Shown one piece after another: positions 1 through 8,375 of a DNA stretch of 64,000 nucleotides. The DNA lies in the NCBI GenBank assembly GCA_051293835.1, contig JBPKMA010000002.1, positions 310,001 to 374,000 on the forward strand, given 5' to 3'. The notes under the pieces were generated by a model, which was given only the letters and a program-made list of their open reading frames with translations, was not told the DNA's origin and searched no databases. Positions within the stretch are counted from its first letter, which is position 1, and each line of letters starts with the position of its first letter. A program made the translations under genes and the position numbers. Origin of the DNA: DATLZU01 sp051293835. GTDB taxonomy: Bacteria; Nitrospirota; Nitrospiria; Nitrospirales; Nitrospiraceae.

Positions 1-1097
1 TTGATGACCACCCCTTCCACGATGTCTCCTTCTTTCCACATCGGGGATGCCCCCGCAGGGGGCGCAGTCAACGTCGCCGGATCGACGGTTCGGAGCGGTC
101 CGCGCCAGCCCTGCCGCTTATCCAGATCGCGGAGGCCGTTGCGGACGGCGGCTTCAGCGGCTTTCTGCATCTCCACGTTCAAGGTCGTGAAAACTTCCAA
201 CCCGCCTTTGTACACCATCGCTTCCCCGTACTTGGCGACCAGAAGCTGCCTGACATGTTCGATGAAATAGGGCGCGATCTGCTCCGTACCGGGCCGCCGG
301 AACACTAGCGGCTCAGCCGCCGCCTGTTCCCGTTCTTCGGACGTGATGAACCCTGCTTCCTCCATGCGGGCCAGCACGTGCTCTTGCCGCTTCTTTGCCC
401 GTTCCGGCGCTTTGAACGGAGAATAGGCATTCGGCGACTTGGGCATGCCAGCGAGAAACGCCGCTTCCGCCAGCGTCAACTGCGGCAGCTCCTTTCCGAA
501 ATACGTCTGTGCCGCGGCCGCAACACCATACGCACCCTGCCCAAAGTAAATTTGGTTCAAGTACATCTCCAAGATCTGCTCCTTGGTCAGCACCAACTCC
601 ATCTTATACGCGAGGATCAATTCCTTGAGCTTGCGCTCGAACGTCCGTTCGGGCGAGAGAAACAGGGACCGCGCAAGTTGCTGCGTAATGGTGCTGGCGC
701 CTTCGACACGCCCGCCTCGCCGGAGATTGGTCCAGGCCGCGCGCAAGATTCCGACGATATCAAGGCCCGGATGTTCGAAAAAGCGCGCATCCTCCACGGC
801 GATGACGGCCTGGATCAGCGATTTGGGAATCTTCTGCAGCGGTGTCAGCAAGCGACGCTCGATAAAGAACTGTCCGATGAGCTGGCGATCATCCGAATAG
901 ACACGGGTGACCAGGCTGGGTTGGTAATTCTGAAGCGGATCGAGCGGCGGCAGGTCCTGCGAGAAATACCACAGCACGCCGGCGGCGGAACCGCCGGCTA
1001 AAAACACCAGGAACGTCCCCGCCGCCAAGACAATGTGCCACCACGCCCATCGCCGGGGCCGTTCCCGAACCTCAATAAACCGCTCGCTGTCAGGCAC
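1..1097 (-). CDS. Penicillin-binding protein 1A-type transglycosylase (C-terminus beyond left edge)
   Basis: Bifunctional class A PBPs polymerise lipid II into glycan strands (GT51 domain) and crosslink peptides in the periplasm. Reading the minus strand gives an N-terminal cytoplasmic stub, one hydrophobic membrane anchor (around residues 20-40) and then a GT51 domain. The catalytic-Glu motif EDARFFEHPGLD is present, as are GASTITQQLARSLFL, the KELILAYKMEL block and EMYLNQIYFGQGAYG. About 365 residues are visible and the transpeptidase domain lies outside the window. I chose the GTG at 1097 because a GGAG lies about 10 nt upstream and an in-frame stop is just above it. The gene is divergent from typA. 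Family assignment is firm; the 1A subclass is inferred. Confidence 0.9.
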   Translation of the reverse strand, partial: MPDSERFIEVRERPRRWAWWHIVLAAGTFLVFLAGGSAAGVLWYFSQDLPPLDPLQNYQPSLVTRVYSDDRQLIGQFFIERRLLTPLQKIPKSLIQAVIAVEDARFFEHPGLDIVGILRAAWTNLRRGGRVEGASTITQQLARSLFLSPERTFERKLKELILAYKMELVLTKEQILEMYLNQIYFGQGAYGVAAAAQTYFGKELPQLTLAEAAFLAGMPKSPNAYSPFKAPERAKKRQEHVLARMEEAGFITSEEREQAAAEPLVFRRPGTEQIAPYFIEHVRQLLVAKYGEAMVYKGGLEVFTTLNVEMQKAAEAAVRNGLRDLDKRQGWRGPLRTVDPATLTAPPAGASPMWKEGDIVEGVVI

Positions 1098-1245
1098 GCG
1101 AACGCGTCTCCAGAGAAGATGAACACGGAGGGATGTGAACGATACTCAACCATACAATGCGTATGCTCAAAACTCAAGCACGGGAAGTTCTTGGAGTTCT
1201 GAGTGCCAAGCGTTGAGTCTGCCCGAAGAATCGAGAAAAGCAGCC

Positions 1246-1275
1246 TTGTTCGGCGGGCGGGCTTTCGGCTATAGT
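1246..1275 (+). promoter_or_regulatory. Candidate sigma70-type promoter of typA
   Basis: TTGTTC (1246-1251), an 18-nt spacer and TATAGT (1270-1275). It lies between the divergent PBP gene and typA. The predicted transcript start, about 1282, falls at the beginning of the terminator-like hairpin described next. This is a pattern match only. Confidence 0.4.
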
Positions 1276-1280
1276 GCGGT

Positions 1281-1308
1281 GACGCCTTCGCCAAGGCGTC
1301 TTTTTTTT
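1281..1308 (+). terminator. Intrinsic-terminator-like hairpin in the typA leader
   Basis: GACGCCTT-cgcc-AAGGCGTC is a perfect 8-bp stem with a 4-nt loop, followed directly by eight T residues. No plus-strand gene lies upstream that it could terminate. It ends about 10 nt before the Shine-Dalgarno of typA, so it may act as an attenuator in the leader. Alternatively it limits stray transcription coming from the PBP side. Confidence 0.6.
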
Positions 1309-1330
1309 GAAAAGAGAGGCCGATCGATTT

Positions 1331-3220
1331 ATGACTCAACATGCAACCTCCAACCTCCAGCCCGGCGTTCGACGCGCTCCCCATGGACGTCGGACTGACG
1401 TCCGCAACGTCGCCGTCATCGCCCATGTGGACCACGGCAAAACCACTCTGATCGATGCTTTGCTCCGCCAGACGCACGCGCATCGCAAGATTGACGAGAT
1501 GGGTGAACGGATTCTTGATTCGCTGGACCAGGAGCGCGAGCGCGGCATCACGATCCGCGCCAAGAACGCGAGCATCGTCTACAAGGGTGTCAAGATCAAC
1601 CTCGTGGACACGCCGGGGCACGCGGACTTCGGCGGCGAAGTGGAGCGGACGCTGCGCATGGTGGACGGCGTGCTGCTTTTGGTGGATGCAAAGGAAGGAC
1701 CGATGCCGCAGACCACCTTCGTGCTCCGTAAGGCCCTCTCGCTGGGGCATAAAGCGATCGTGGTCATCAATAAGATCGACCGGCCGGATGCCGTCGTGGA
1801 CGACGTGCTCAACCGCACCTTCGATCTCTTCGCCCACCTGGGTGCGACCAACGAACAGCTCGACTTCCCGATCGTCTACACTGCTGCGATCAAAGGCATC
1901 GCGACGCTGGACATCCACAAGCCGGGCACGGACATCACGCCTCTGCTCGATACGATCTTGGAGCAGCTCCCCGCTCCCCCGATCAGCCCTGACGCGCCGT
2001 TGCAGATCTTGGTCCTTGCCCTGGCCTACGACACCTACAAGGGCAAGCTGGGGATCGGGAAAATCCAGTCCGGATCCATCGCCCGGCGCCAGAGCGTCGT
2101 CCGGATCACACGCGACGGAACCCCTGTGCCCGGCAAGGTCTCGGATCTCTCGGTCTTCTCCGGCCTCGAGCGTCTAGACGTGGAGCGCGCCGAGGCGGGA
2201 GAAATTGTCGCAGTCGCCGGCCTGTCCGACATCGCCATCGGCGACACCATCGCCGACCCCGACCACCCGATCGCACTGCCGCCCGTGTCCATCGACGCGC
2301 CGACGGTTCAGATGACCTTCTCGGTAAACAACAGCCCCTTCGCTGGACGGGAGGGCAAGTTCCTCACCTCGCGCCATCTCCGGGAACGACTGTTCAAGGA
2401 ACTAGAAACCAACGTGTCCCTGCGTGTGCAGGAAACTCAAAGCCCGGACCGGTTCTTGGTGGCCGGCCGCGGCGAGTTGCATCTGGCTGTCCTGATCGAG
2501 CAGATGCGCCGCGAAGGGTACGAACTGCAGGTCTCTCAACCGGAGGTGATCCTGCGCCATGAAAACGGGCAGATCTTCGAGCCGTACGAAGAATTGACCG
2601 TGCAAGTGCCCTCGGAGTACCAGGGGGCAGTGATCGAAGAGATCGGTCGGCGACGCGGCCAACTGCGCCACATGAAGCTGGTTCATTCCGAAGGCGCCGC
2701 GAGCGAGGTGCATCTCGATTATGACATTCCGACGCGCGGGATCATAGGCCTCAAACACACCCTTTTGACCAGGACCCGCGGCACCGCGATCCTGCACCAT
2801 GTCTTCAAGGGATACGAACCGATGGACGACCGTGCACCGCTGACACCTCCGCACGGATCACTGGTCGCTTTCGAGGACGGAGTCAGCACGGCCTACGCAC
2901 TGTCCATGGTGCAGGAGCGAGGGACCCTGTTCATCGGGCCTGGCGTCGAGGTCTATCAAGGCATGGTCGTCGGCCAGAACAGCCGCGAGGAGGACCTTGA
3001 CGTGAACGTGTGCAAGACCAAGCACCTGACGAACATGCGGGCTGCGGGTGCGGACGAGGCCGTGCCCCTTACACCGCCCAGGCAGATGACGTTGGAGTTT
3101 GCGCTCGAATACATCGGACCAGACGAACTGGTCGAGGTGACACCGACGAGTCTCCGCATCCGCAAGCAACTCCTCAATCCCGCAGATCGACGAAAGGCTC
3201 GCAAGGATCAGAAGAGTTGA
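1331..3220 (+). CDS. typA: Ribosome-associated translational GTPase TypA/BipA
   Basis: An elongation-factor-like GTPase that binds 70S ribosomes and helps ribosome assembly and stress adaptation. The G domain is complete: AHVDHGKTT (about residues 31-39), the RGITI switch-I motif, DTPGHAD and NKID. A beta-barrel domain and EF-G-like domains III/V follow, then the TypA-specific C-terminal domain. At 629 residues it is slightly longer than the usual 605-615, because of a short Gln/Arg-rich N-terminal extension. I chose the ATG at 1331 with GAGAGG upstream over a TTG at 1307 that would sit in the terminator T-run. The next gene starts inside its stop codon. Confidence 0.95.
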   Translation: MTQHATSNLQPGVRRAPHGRRTDVRNVAVIAHVDHGKTTLIDALLRQTHAHRKIDEMGERILDSLDQERERGITIRAKNASIVYKGVKINLVDTPGHADFGGEVERTLRMVDGVLLLVDAKEGPMPQTTFVLRKALSLGHKAIVVINKIDRPDAVVDDVLNRTFDLFAHLGATNEQLDFPIVYTAAIKGIATLDIHKPGTDITPLLDTILEQLPAPPISPDAPLQILVLALAYDTYKGKLGIGKIQSGSIARRQSVVRITRDGTPVPGKVSDLSVFSGLERLDVERAEAGEIVAVAGLSDIAIGDTIADPDHPIALPPVSIDAPTVQMTFSVNNSPFAGREGKFLTSRHLRERLFKELETNVSLRVQETQSPDRFLVAGRGELHLAVLIEQMRREGYELQVSQPEVILRHENGQIFEPYEELTVQVPSEYQGAVIEEIGRRRGQLRHMKLVHSEGAASEVHLDYDIPTRGIIGLKHTLLTRTRGTAILHHVFKGYEPMDDRAPLTPPHGSLVAFEDGVSTAYALSMVQERGTLFIGPGVEVYQGMVVGQNSREEDLDVNVCKTKHLTNMRAAGADEAVPLTPPRQMTLEFALEYIGPDELVEVTPTSLRIRKQLLNPADRRKARKDQKS

Positions 3221-3987
3221 AGATACGACGCAAGTTCCCCAAGCCCTCCGCCGCCCGGCCGCTGTACGCGATCGGCTACACATTCCCGGCCCCGCCGACT
3301 GATGTCCTCCAACGCCAATACGACAGGGAATACGGAGGCCCGCTCCAGTTCACGCGTGAACCGTCCAAGCCGCAGATCGCTCGCGAAGGCGAAACCCTCC
3401 GCGTCACTCACGGCCCATGGCATGTTCACGTCCGGATCACGCTTTCGACCGAAGAAACTAACGAATGGAAGGAACGACTGGTCTGGAACCATTCGCGCAT
3501 CGGCTTGGTGATGACCGGCAGCCTGACACCGGCCAACGCAGCCGACACAGTTTTGTTGGCCGCTCGCCTGGCCCGGGAATTCACCTTGCTGACCGACGGC
3601 ACGACCTACGACATCGTCGCTCAGGCGTATTTGAATCCTTCCGATTGGAAGGATCTCGACCTGACCTCCTTCCACTACGACCATCATGTCCGCGTCGTGC
3701 AGGCGGAGGGGGGGCACCCAGGGCTCGACTGGTTCCACACGCTCGGACTCAGCAAATTTGGTCTGGACGAAATCGAACTACTCCAGCCCCTCGGTCTTCC
3801 CGACGCACCGGTGATGGAATTGCTGAGGGAACTCGCCGACGAACTGATCCGGCGCGGCCGCAGCCCTAAGGTCGGCGAGGTCATCGAGGGCCCGTTTCTC
3901 TCCCGCGCCGTTCGAGTGGTCCGACATCGCACCACCTCGCTCGGCGGGACGCTACTGATTCTCCGTGAAATACAACCGCTTCTTTGA
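3217..3987 (+). CDS. Conserved hypothetical protein coupled to typA
   Basis: A 256-residue soluble protein that I do not recognise. It has no signal peptide, no membrane segment and no obvious catalytic motif. It is basic at the N-terminus and then rich in aromatic and charged residues, with a His-rich segment (FHYDHHVRVV) in the middle. The proposed TTG start at 3217 overlaps the TGA of typA (TTGA) and has AAGGATCAGAAGAG upstream. Translational coupling to typA is therefore likely, which hints at a link to translation or ribosomes, but no function can be assigned. Confidence 0.7.
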   Translation: MKIRRKFPKPSAARPLYAIGYTFPAPPTDVLQRQYDREYGGPLQFTREPSKPQIAREGETLRVTHGPWHVHVRITLSTEETNEWKERLVWNHSRIGLVMTGSLTPANAADTVLLAARLAREFTLLTDGTTYDIVAQAYLNPSDWKDLDLTSFHYDHHVRVVQAEGGHPGLDWFHTLGLSKFGLDEIELLQPLGLPDAPVMELLRELADELIRRGRSPKVGEVIEGPFLSRAVRVVRHRTTSLGGTLLILREIQPLL

Positions 3988-4070
3988 GCGCACCTTCTAA
4001 CCCCTCGGTTTCTCGACGGACTTTCCCATTTGCACACAGTTTTCCCTCTTTGGCTAGGGCTTTTGGCCCG

Positions 4071-4099
4071 TTGACAAACTTTTCAGCCCCGTGTTACCA
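4071..4099 (+). promoter_or_regulatory. Candidate promoter of the peroxiredoxin gene
   Basis: A perfect -35 hexamer TTGACA (4071-4076) with a 17-nt spacer and a weak -10 (TTACCA, 4094-4099), about 50 nt upstream of the ATG at 4150. The -10 is poor, so this is tentative. Confidence 0.3.
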
Positions 4100-4149
4100 A
4101 GCATCGAAGATGGGATGTTGGGCCTTTTAAACCTGAAGAGGAGGTCGGT

Positions 4150-4623
4150 ATGACTACTGATGTAGCACCTGAAATCAAAGTCGGAGATACAGCGCCGGAC
4201 TTCACCTTGAAAGATCAGGATCAGAAAGACGTGAGGCTAAGCGACTATCGAGGCAAGAAAAACGTTGTGCTCTGTTTTTATCCCCTCGATTGGAGCCCAG
4301 TCTGCACCACTGAAAACAAGTGTCTGACCGACGATTTCCCTAGTTTCCAAAGCGCCAACGCGGAAGTCTTCGGCATCAGCACGGACAGCTTCTTTTCACA
4401 CAAGGCCTGGGCCGATGCGTTGGGCCTCAAGCACCGACTGCTCGCTGATATGCACCGAGAGGTCTGCAAGAAATATGGTCTGTACTTCGAGCCGCTGAAC
4501 TGTGCAAAGCGCGCGACCGTGATCGTGGACAAGAACGGCAAGGTCGCCTACGTCAAGGTGCAGGAGATCAAGACGGCGCGCGATGACAAGGAAATTCTCG
4601 AGGCGCTAAAGAGGCTGAACTAA
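4150..4623 (+). CDS. Peroxiredoxin (AhpC/TSA family)
   Basis: A thiol peroxidase that reduces H2O2 and organic peroxides. The thioredoxin fold is complete in 157 residues. The active-site segment FYPLDWSPVCTTE puts the peroxidatic Cys at residue 52 with the conserved Pro/Thr around it. Further Cys at about 58, 86 and 99 could resolve the sulfenate, so 1-Cys and 2-Cys mechanisms both remain possible. The start is clear: AGGAGG lies 5-9 nt before the ATG. A thioredoxin-like gene follows and may recycle it, which suggests a small oxidative-stress unit. Confidence 0.93.
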   Translation: MTTDVAPEIKVGDTAPDFTLKDQDQKDVRLSDYRGKKNVVLCFYPLDWSPVCTTENKCLTDDFPSFQSANAEVFGISTDSFFSHKAWADALGLKHRLLADMHREVCKKYGLYFEPLNCAKRATVIVDKNGKVAYVKVQEIKTARDDKEILEALKRLN

Positions 4624-4657
4624 TCCGCACAAGACCGGAGCGTCAAGGACTGAGCGG

Positions 4658-5023
4658 GTGACGGTTCGGCCGGCCCGCTCGGTCTTGGGCACCACCATGG
4701 CCGTCGAAGACATCAGCGACGAGAATTACAAAGAGTTCATCGATTCGCCCGCCGCGGTGGTGGTCTACGGCATCGCTTCCTGCGAGCCTTGTAACGAATA
4801 CGACCCAATTTTGGAGCAAGTCGCCTCGCGTTTCACGGACGTCCGGATCGGCAAAGCCAAGATGCACATCCCCGGCCGGTGCCGCGAGATTAAGAAACTC
4901 CACTCGTTTGAAACCTACCCGACCACCCACTTGTTCTCCAAGGGCAAACTCCTCCTCACGCGCGAAGGCAAGTTGGAAGCCGACGAACTCGCCGCGCTTA
5001 TTTCGGACCACCTGCTGAAGTAA
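4658..5023 (+). CDS. Thioredoxin-like protein (CEPC active site)
   Basis: A small thioredoxin-fold protein of about 121 residues. The redox motif is CEPC, in the context GIASCEPCNEYDP, where classical thioredoxins have CGPC. The cis-proline loop is present (ETYPTTHLF). Probable role: disulfide reduction, perhaps for the adjacent peroxiredoxin. The start is uncertain. The GTG at 4658 has AAGGA at good spacing but lies in the stem of a GC hairpin (GAGCGGG 4652-4658 pairing with CCCGCTC 4674-4680). The ATG at 4697 fits the conserved fold better but has no Shine-Dalgarno. Confidence 0.8.
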   Translation: MTVRPARSVLGTTMAVEDISDENYKEFIDSPAAVVVYGIASCEPCNEYDPILEQVASRFTDVRIGKAKMHIPGRCREIKKLHSFETYPTTHLFSKGKLLLTREGKLEADELAALISDHLLK

Positions 5024-5057
5024 ACGTCAGGGTGAAGGCGTCGACCCTGTTAGACCC

Positions 5058-5840
5058 TTAGCCGCTGTACTCAAACGCCAGATCTCTGGTTTGGACAAGG
5101 CGGATACGATGCAGGGTGCCGGTGGAGATGATTTTGACGAGGCGGTCCCAGATGGTGCGAACCAGGTTCTCGCCAGTGATCGGCTGACTGCCCAAGACCT
5201 GCCGCAAGTTTCGGCCGTCGAACGGGCGAATCACCTGCTCATGCACCAACTGATCCAGTGCGCCGATGTCCGTCACCATGCCGGTTTCCCGGTCGATCGG
5301 CCCATGCACGGTCACGAAGAGGTCCCAGGTATGGCCGCTCCATATCCCACTCGTGTTCGGCGGCGCGGGTCTCCGTTCATAGACAGCGGTAAACTCATAC
5401 CGCCTCGTCACGTTGGCCACCTCCAGCCCAGCCGCCGCTGTCACTTCGGCGTACAGGTCTTCATCCTCGTACAGCCGGACGGTGTGGAGGGCGCCGATTT
5501 GCGGACGAGTCTCCAGCCGTCGCCACAAGACACACGCAACATTCTCGGTGGTCGGGATTATATCGGTGAAATAGGGCGTATCGACGTTGAGATGCTTGTG
5601 GTCGAACTCTTCGAGCACCTCCTGCAATTCGTGTTTGACGTCGAAGAGATTCACCACCATACCTGTGCGCGGATCGACTTCGCCCACAACGGTCACTTCC
5701 AGCAGATAGTTGTGTCCGTGCCCCGGCTCGTTATGGCAGGCGCCGAAGACCGCCCGGTTGCGAGCGGCATCCCAGTTCGGCTTGTGGTAGCGGTGGGCAG
5801 CGGCGAATTCGATGCGCTTGGTCAACAGGACGGAGGGCAT
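5058..5840 (-). CDS. Tandem 6-pyruvoyl-tetrahydropterin / 6-carboxytetrahydropterin synthase-like protein
   Basis: PTPS/QueD enzymes act on 7,8-dihydroneopterin triphosphate in biopterin or queuosine synthesis. Family members are about 120-140 residues, but this protein has 260 and contains two copies of the fold. The N-terminal copy carries the zinc histidines (AAHRYH, GHGHNY), the catalytic Cys (GACHNEPGHGH) and DHKHLN. The C-terminal copy keeps GHTWDLFVTVHGPID and the Thr-Glu block (ITGENLVRTIWDRL) but has lost the first His and Cys and reads FDGRNL in place of DHKHLN. It is probably a non-catalytic or structural half. Substrate is undetermined; biopterin would fit the aromatic amino-acid catabolism encoded further on. 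Confidence 0.85.
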   Translation of the reverse strand: MPSVLLTKRIEFAAAHRYHKPNWDAARNRAVFGACHNEPGHGHNYLLEVTVVGEVDPRTGMVVNLFDVKHELQEVLEEFDHKHLNVDTPYFTDIIPTTENVACVLWRRLETRPQIGALHTVRLYEDEDLYAEVTAAAGLEVANVTRRYEFTAVYERRPAPPNTSGIWSGHTWDLFVTVHGPIDRETGMVTDIGALDQLVHEQVIRPFDGRNLRQVLGSQPITGENLVRTIWDRLVKIISTGTLHRIRLVQTRDLAFEYSG

Positions 5841-5959
5841 CGCGTGTTCTTGCTCAACGAGAGAAAAGGAAAAGGGCCGGAATCTTTGTTCACCGCGACG
5901 GTGGCGATCCCGACCCTTCTATCCATCATCCATACAATCGACTCTCACGTCCGCAGGGA

Positions 5960-6280
5960 TCATGCACTGAATGAGCTGCCGCACCCGCAAGTCGTCTTCG
6001 CCTGCGGATTCTTGATCGAAAACCCGGATCCTTGGAGGCTGTCCACGTAATCGACTTCCGCGCCGTTCAGCAGTGGAGCACTCTGCGAGTCCAGGATCAC
6101 TTTCACACCGCCTTTCTCAATGACCGTGTCGTCATCGGAGAGCTTGGACTCAAAAGCCATCCCGTACTGATAGCCGTGGCATCCGCCGCCACGCACGTAA
6201 ATGCGCAGCCCGATTGTGTCCTGCTCTTCCTTCATGAGTTCGAGAATTTTCTGTTCCGCTTTCTCAGTAATGGTGATCAT
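5960..6280 (-). CDS. erpA: A-type iron-sulfur carrier protein (ErpA/IscA family)
   Basis: Carries and inserts Fe-S clusters into apoproteins. It is 106 residues with the three ligand cysteines, one in GGGCHGYQYGMAFE and two in the C-terminal TTCGCGSSF. The ATG at 6280 has GGAGGAG 5-6 nt upstream, so I reject a longer frame extending to 6322. It has its own strong promoter. It sits next to DUF3501 and an Fe-S oxidoreductase, which probably use Fe-S chemistry. ErpA and IscA are hard to separate by motif alone. Confidence 0.9.
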   Translation of the reverse strand: MITITEKAEQKILELMKEEQDTIGLRIYVRGGGCHGYQYGMAFESKLSDDDTVIEKGGVKVILDSQSAPLLNGAEVDYVDSLQGSGFSIKNPQAKTTCGCGSSFSA

Positions 6281-6366
6281 TGGTCTCCTCCATTCATCAT
6301 TCAGATGCGATGCCGTCCACACGATTACGGCATCCCCTGGTTATGGTTACCGATACATACAGACAG

Positions 6367-6394
6367 AGTATAGGGCACTCCCGCGCGAAGTCAA
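6367..6394 (-). promoter_or_regulatory. Strong sigma70-type promoter of the Fe-S carrier gene
   Basis: On the minus strand: TTGACT (6394-6389), a 16-nt spacer and TATACT (6372-6367). The predicted transcript starts about 80 nt before the ATG at 6280. Both hexamers are near-consensus, so the carrier can be expressed independently of the upstream DUF3501 operon. Confidence 0.65.
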
Positions 6395-6399
6395 CGGAC

Positions 6400-7014
6400 T
6401 CATCCAGTCTCGCCCCGCAGTGCTTCCGCATTGAGACCGAGATCCTTCAACCATTCCTGCCGCATCTCGGGCAACACAACCGCTTGGGCCCGGTACCGGC
6501 CGTGGTGGACTGTGAGCGTGACCGGACTCCGCTCATCGGCCACAGCCTTCACAAACGCTGCCGTCGTCCGGAACCGCACGAAATGCACGGCGCTGATTTT
6601 GTCCTCCTTGCTGCGCCCCCCCTCGAACTCCCCGTAGACAACATGGGGTCCGGCCGTGATCGCGACGGTTTCTCCGCGATCGATGCCTTGGAAAAGATCC
6701 AGGACGGGCCGAATCTGCTCCTGTTCCGTCACTTCAATGAACAGCGTTGCGCTTAATTCTCCGTTTGCTGGCAGCAGTGCGTTGTACACGTCCAGCTCAG
6801 CCTGGATCTTCTGGGGGTCGAGGATGTGTTCCACCCGGAGCATTTCCTGGATTTGAAACTGGATCGTGTCGCGATTTTCAAAGACCAACGTGACGAGATC
6901 GCCAACCGAGATGCGTCGGCGTCGTTTCAGCGCGATGATGCGCGCACGAAACGCATCCCGTTGCCGTTCATAGTCGGCGTAGGAAAGCACATCGTCGAGT
7001 GTCAGGCCTTCCAT
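6400..7014 (-). CDS. DUF3501 family protein
   Basis: A 204-residue soluble protein of the DUF3501 family. It typically sits beside a rubrerythrin and a GlpC/HdrD-like Fe-S oxidoreductase, exactly as here. It begins MEGLTLDDVLSYADYERQRD and contains a basic RRRRISVGDLVTLVFENRDT segment and a conserved C-terminal region (HHGRYRAQAVVLPEMRQEWL). It has no metal-binding cysteines or membrane segments. The molecular role is unknown; context implies a peroxide- or O2-responsive electron-transfer unit. GGGGATC lies before the ATG, and the gene is 31 nt downstream of the oxidoreductase. Confidence 0.88.
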   Translation of the reverse strand: MEGLTLDDVLSYADYERQRDAFRARIIALKRRRRISVGDLVTLVFENRDTIQFQIQEMLRVEHILDPQKIQAELDVYNALLPANGELSATLFIEVTEQEQIRPVLDLFQGIDRGETVAITAGPHVVYGEFEGGRSKEDKISAVHFVRFRTTAAFVKAVADERSPVTLTVHHGRYRAQAVVLPEMRQEWLKDLGLNAEALRGETG

Positions 7015-7045
7015 CCGATCCCCTGCTGATGGGAGTTATCCCCCA

Positions 7046-8347
7046 TTACGCATCCGGATCACGCTCACGCCCGGATGACGGCAACCCATAGGCATCGCGG
7101 ACGATTTGAATAGGATGAAGCGTGCGCGTTCCTCCGACGTGAGCGGAGGCGCCGGCCTGATCCAGTTGAAGACCGGCAAGGGGGCAATCGGAAGCAATAA
7201 GATCGGCCGGTGCCTTTCTGATGTCGCGCACCGCCTTGTCGGCAATCGACATCGACAAGTCGAAGAACTCCGTCTTGGCCGCCCAGGTCCCGTCGTGGCC
7301 GGAACAGCGTTCGATCACCTCGACCTGCGCGCCGGCGCACTCCATCAATTCCTTGGACTTCAAGCCGATATTCTGATCACGCAGATGACAAGGCACCTGA
7401 TAGGCCACACGGCCCGGCTTGCGCGGGAAATCCATCGCCAACTTGCCTTCCCGCTTCAGCCTCATCAGGTACTCGCACACGTCGAAGGTCCGTTGCGCCA
7501 GTTGTGCCGTGTCATCACCCGGCAACAGATACGGATACTCTCGCTTGAACATTAAACTGCAGCTCGGTACCGGCACGACGACATCATAGCCGTCATCCAG
7601 CCAGGGCCTGAGGCCACGGATCATGGCCTTGGCGGTCTTCACGATCGTCCCAGTGTCCCCGATGTCGAACGCCGGCATGCCGCAACATCGCAGCTCCGGC
7701 ACCACCACGCGGATTTTGTTTTTTTCCAGCACTTGGACCGTCGCCTTGCCGACATCCGTCGCCTGGTAGTTCACGAGACAACTCGCGAACAGCACGACCT
7801 TGCGTTCACCGGAGCCGGAAGAGGTCGCTCGCCGTGTCCGTCTCCACCAACGCACAAACGTCTCCCGCGCAAAGGGTAGCATCTGCCGGTCCCTGTGCAA
7901 CCCAAGCAGCCGATCGAGCACTGCGCGGATCCACCGGCACTCCATCATCCAGTTGGCGATCGGCGCCGCTAGGCTGCCGGCGGTGCCGATCAAGTCGGTT
8001 TTCGTCAGGAGATGGTCCCGCCACCGCACCCCCTTCTCCGCCGCAAGTTGCTTCTTCCACGCGAGCATCAACCTGGGGAAATCGATCTCGTATTGATGAG
8101 GCGGGGTATAAGGGCAGTGATTGAAGCAAAGCTTGCAGTAGTAGCACGCGTGGGCGATCTGTTCGAAATCGGCCGGCGTAAGCTTGGACACATCACTTTC
8201 CTGCGCATCGATCCGGTCGAACAGCGTGTTGAAGGACGGACAGAGATTGAAGCACCGGCGGCAGCCGTCGCAGATCTCGTACACGCGCCGGGTTTCTTTA
8301 CCCAACTGCGACCGCTCGATCGGATTGATCAGGCGCAGGCCTTTCAT
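7046..8347 (-). CDS. Fe-S oxidoreductase with two 4Fe-4S motifs and CCG domains (GlpC/HdrD-like)
   Basis: A 433-residue cytoplasmic or membrane-associated electron carrier. Near the N-terminus are two ferredoxin motifs, CDGCRRCFNLCP and CYYCKLCFNHCP. The C-terminal half carries cysteine-rich CCG-type segments (RCCGMPAF, PCHLRDQN and a CSGHDGTWA block) that in HdrB/GlpC relatives bind noncubane or additional clusters. With rubrerythrin upstream and DUF3501 downstream it probably feeds electrons to rubrerythrin for peroxide reduction. The start codon sits in a perfect short hairpin, described separately. Confidence 0.88.
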   Translation of the reverse strand: MKGLRLINPIERSQLGKETRRVYEICDGCRRCFNLCPSFNTLFDRIDAQESDVSKLTPADFEQIAHACYYCKLCFNHCPYTPPHQYEIDFPRLMLAWKKQLAAEKGVRWRDHLLTKTDLIGTAGSLAAPIANWMMECRWIRAVLDRLLGLHRDRQMLPFARETFVRWWRRTRRATSSGSGERKVVLFASCLVNYQATDVGKATVQVLEKNKIRVVVPELRCCGMPAFDIGDTGTIVKTAKAMIRGLRPWLDDGYDVVVPVPSCSLMFKREYPYLLPGDDTAQLAQRTFDVCEYLMRLKREGKLAMDFPRKPGRVAYQVPCHLRDQNIGLKSKELMECAGAQVEVIERCSGHDGTWAAKTEFFDLSMSIADKAVRDIRKAPADLIASDCPLAGLQLDQAGASAHVGGTRTLHPIQIVRDAYGLPSSGRERDPDA

Positions 8348-8359
8348 GCGTCATGAAAG
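8341..8359 (-). promoter_or_regulatory. Hairpin enclosing the start codon of the Fe-S oxidoreductase
   Basis: CTTTCATG-3 nt-CATGAAAG is a perfect 8-bp inverted repeat. On the mRNA the right arm contains the initiating ATG (8347-8345). No clear Shine-Dalgarno precedes it. The structure could restrict translation initiation. Confidence 0.4.
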
Positions 8360-8375
8360 GTCTAGCCACCGGCGG

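Noticed and set aside
998..1918. 306-residue minus-strand frame spanning the typA start
   Set aside because: It is antisense to the typA G domain and out of frame with the PBP gene.
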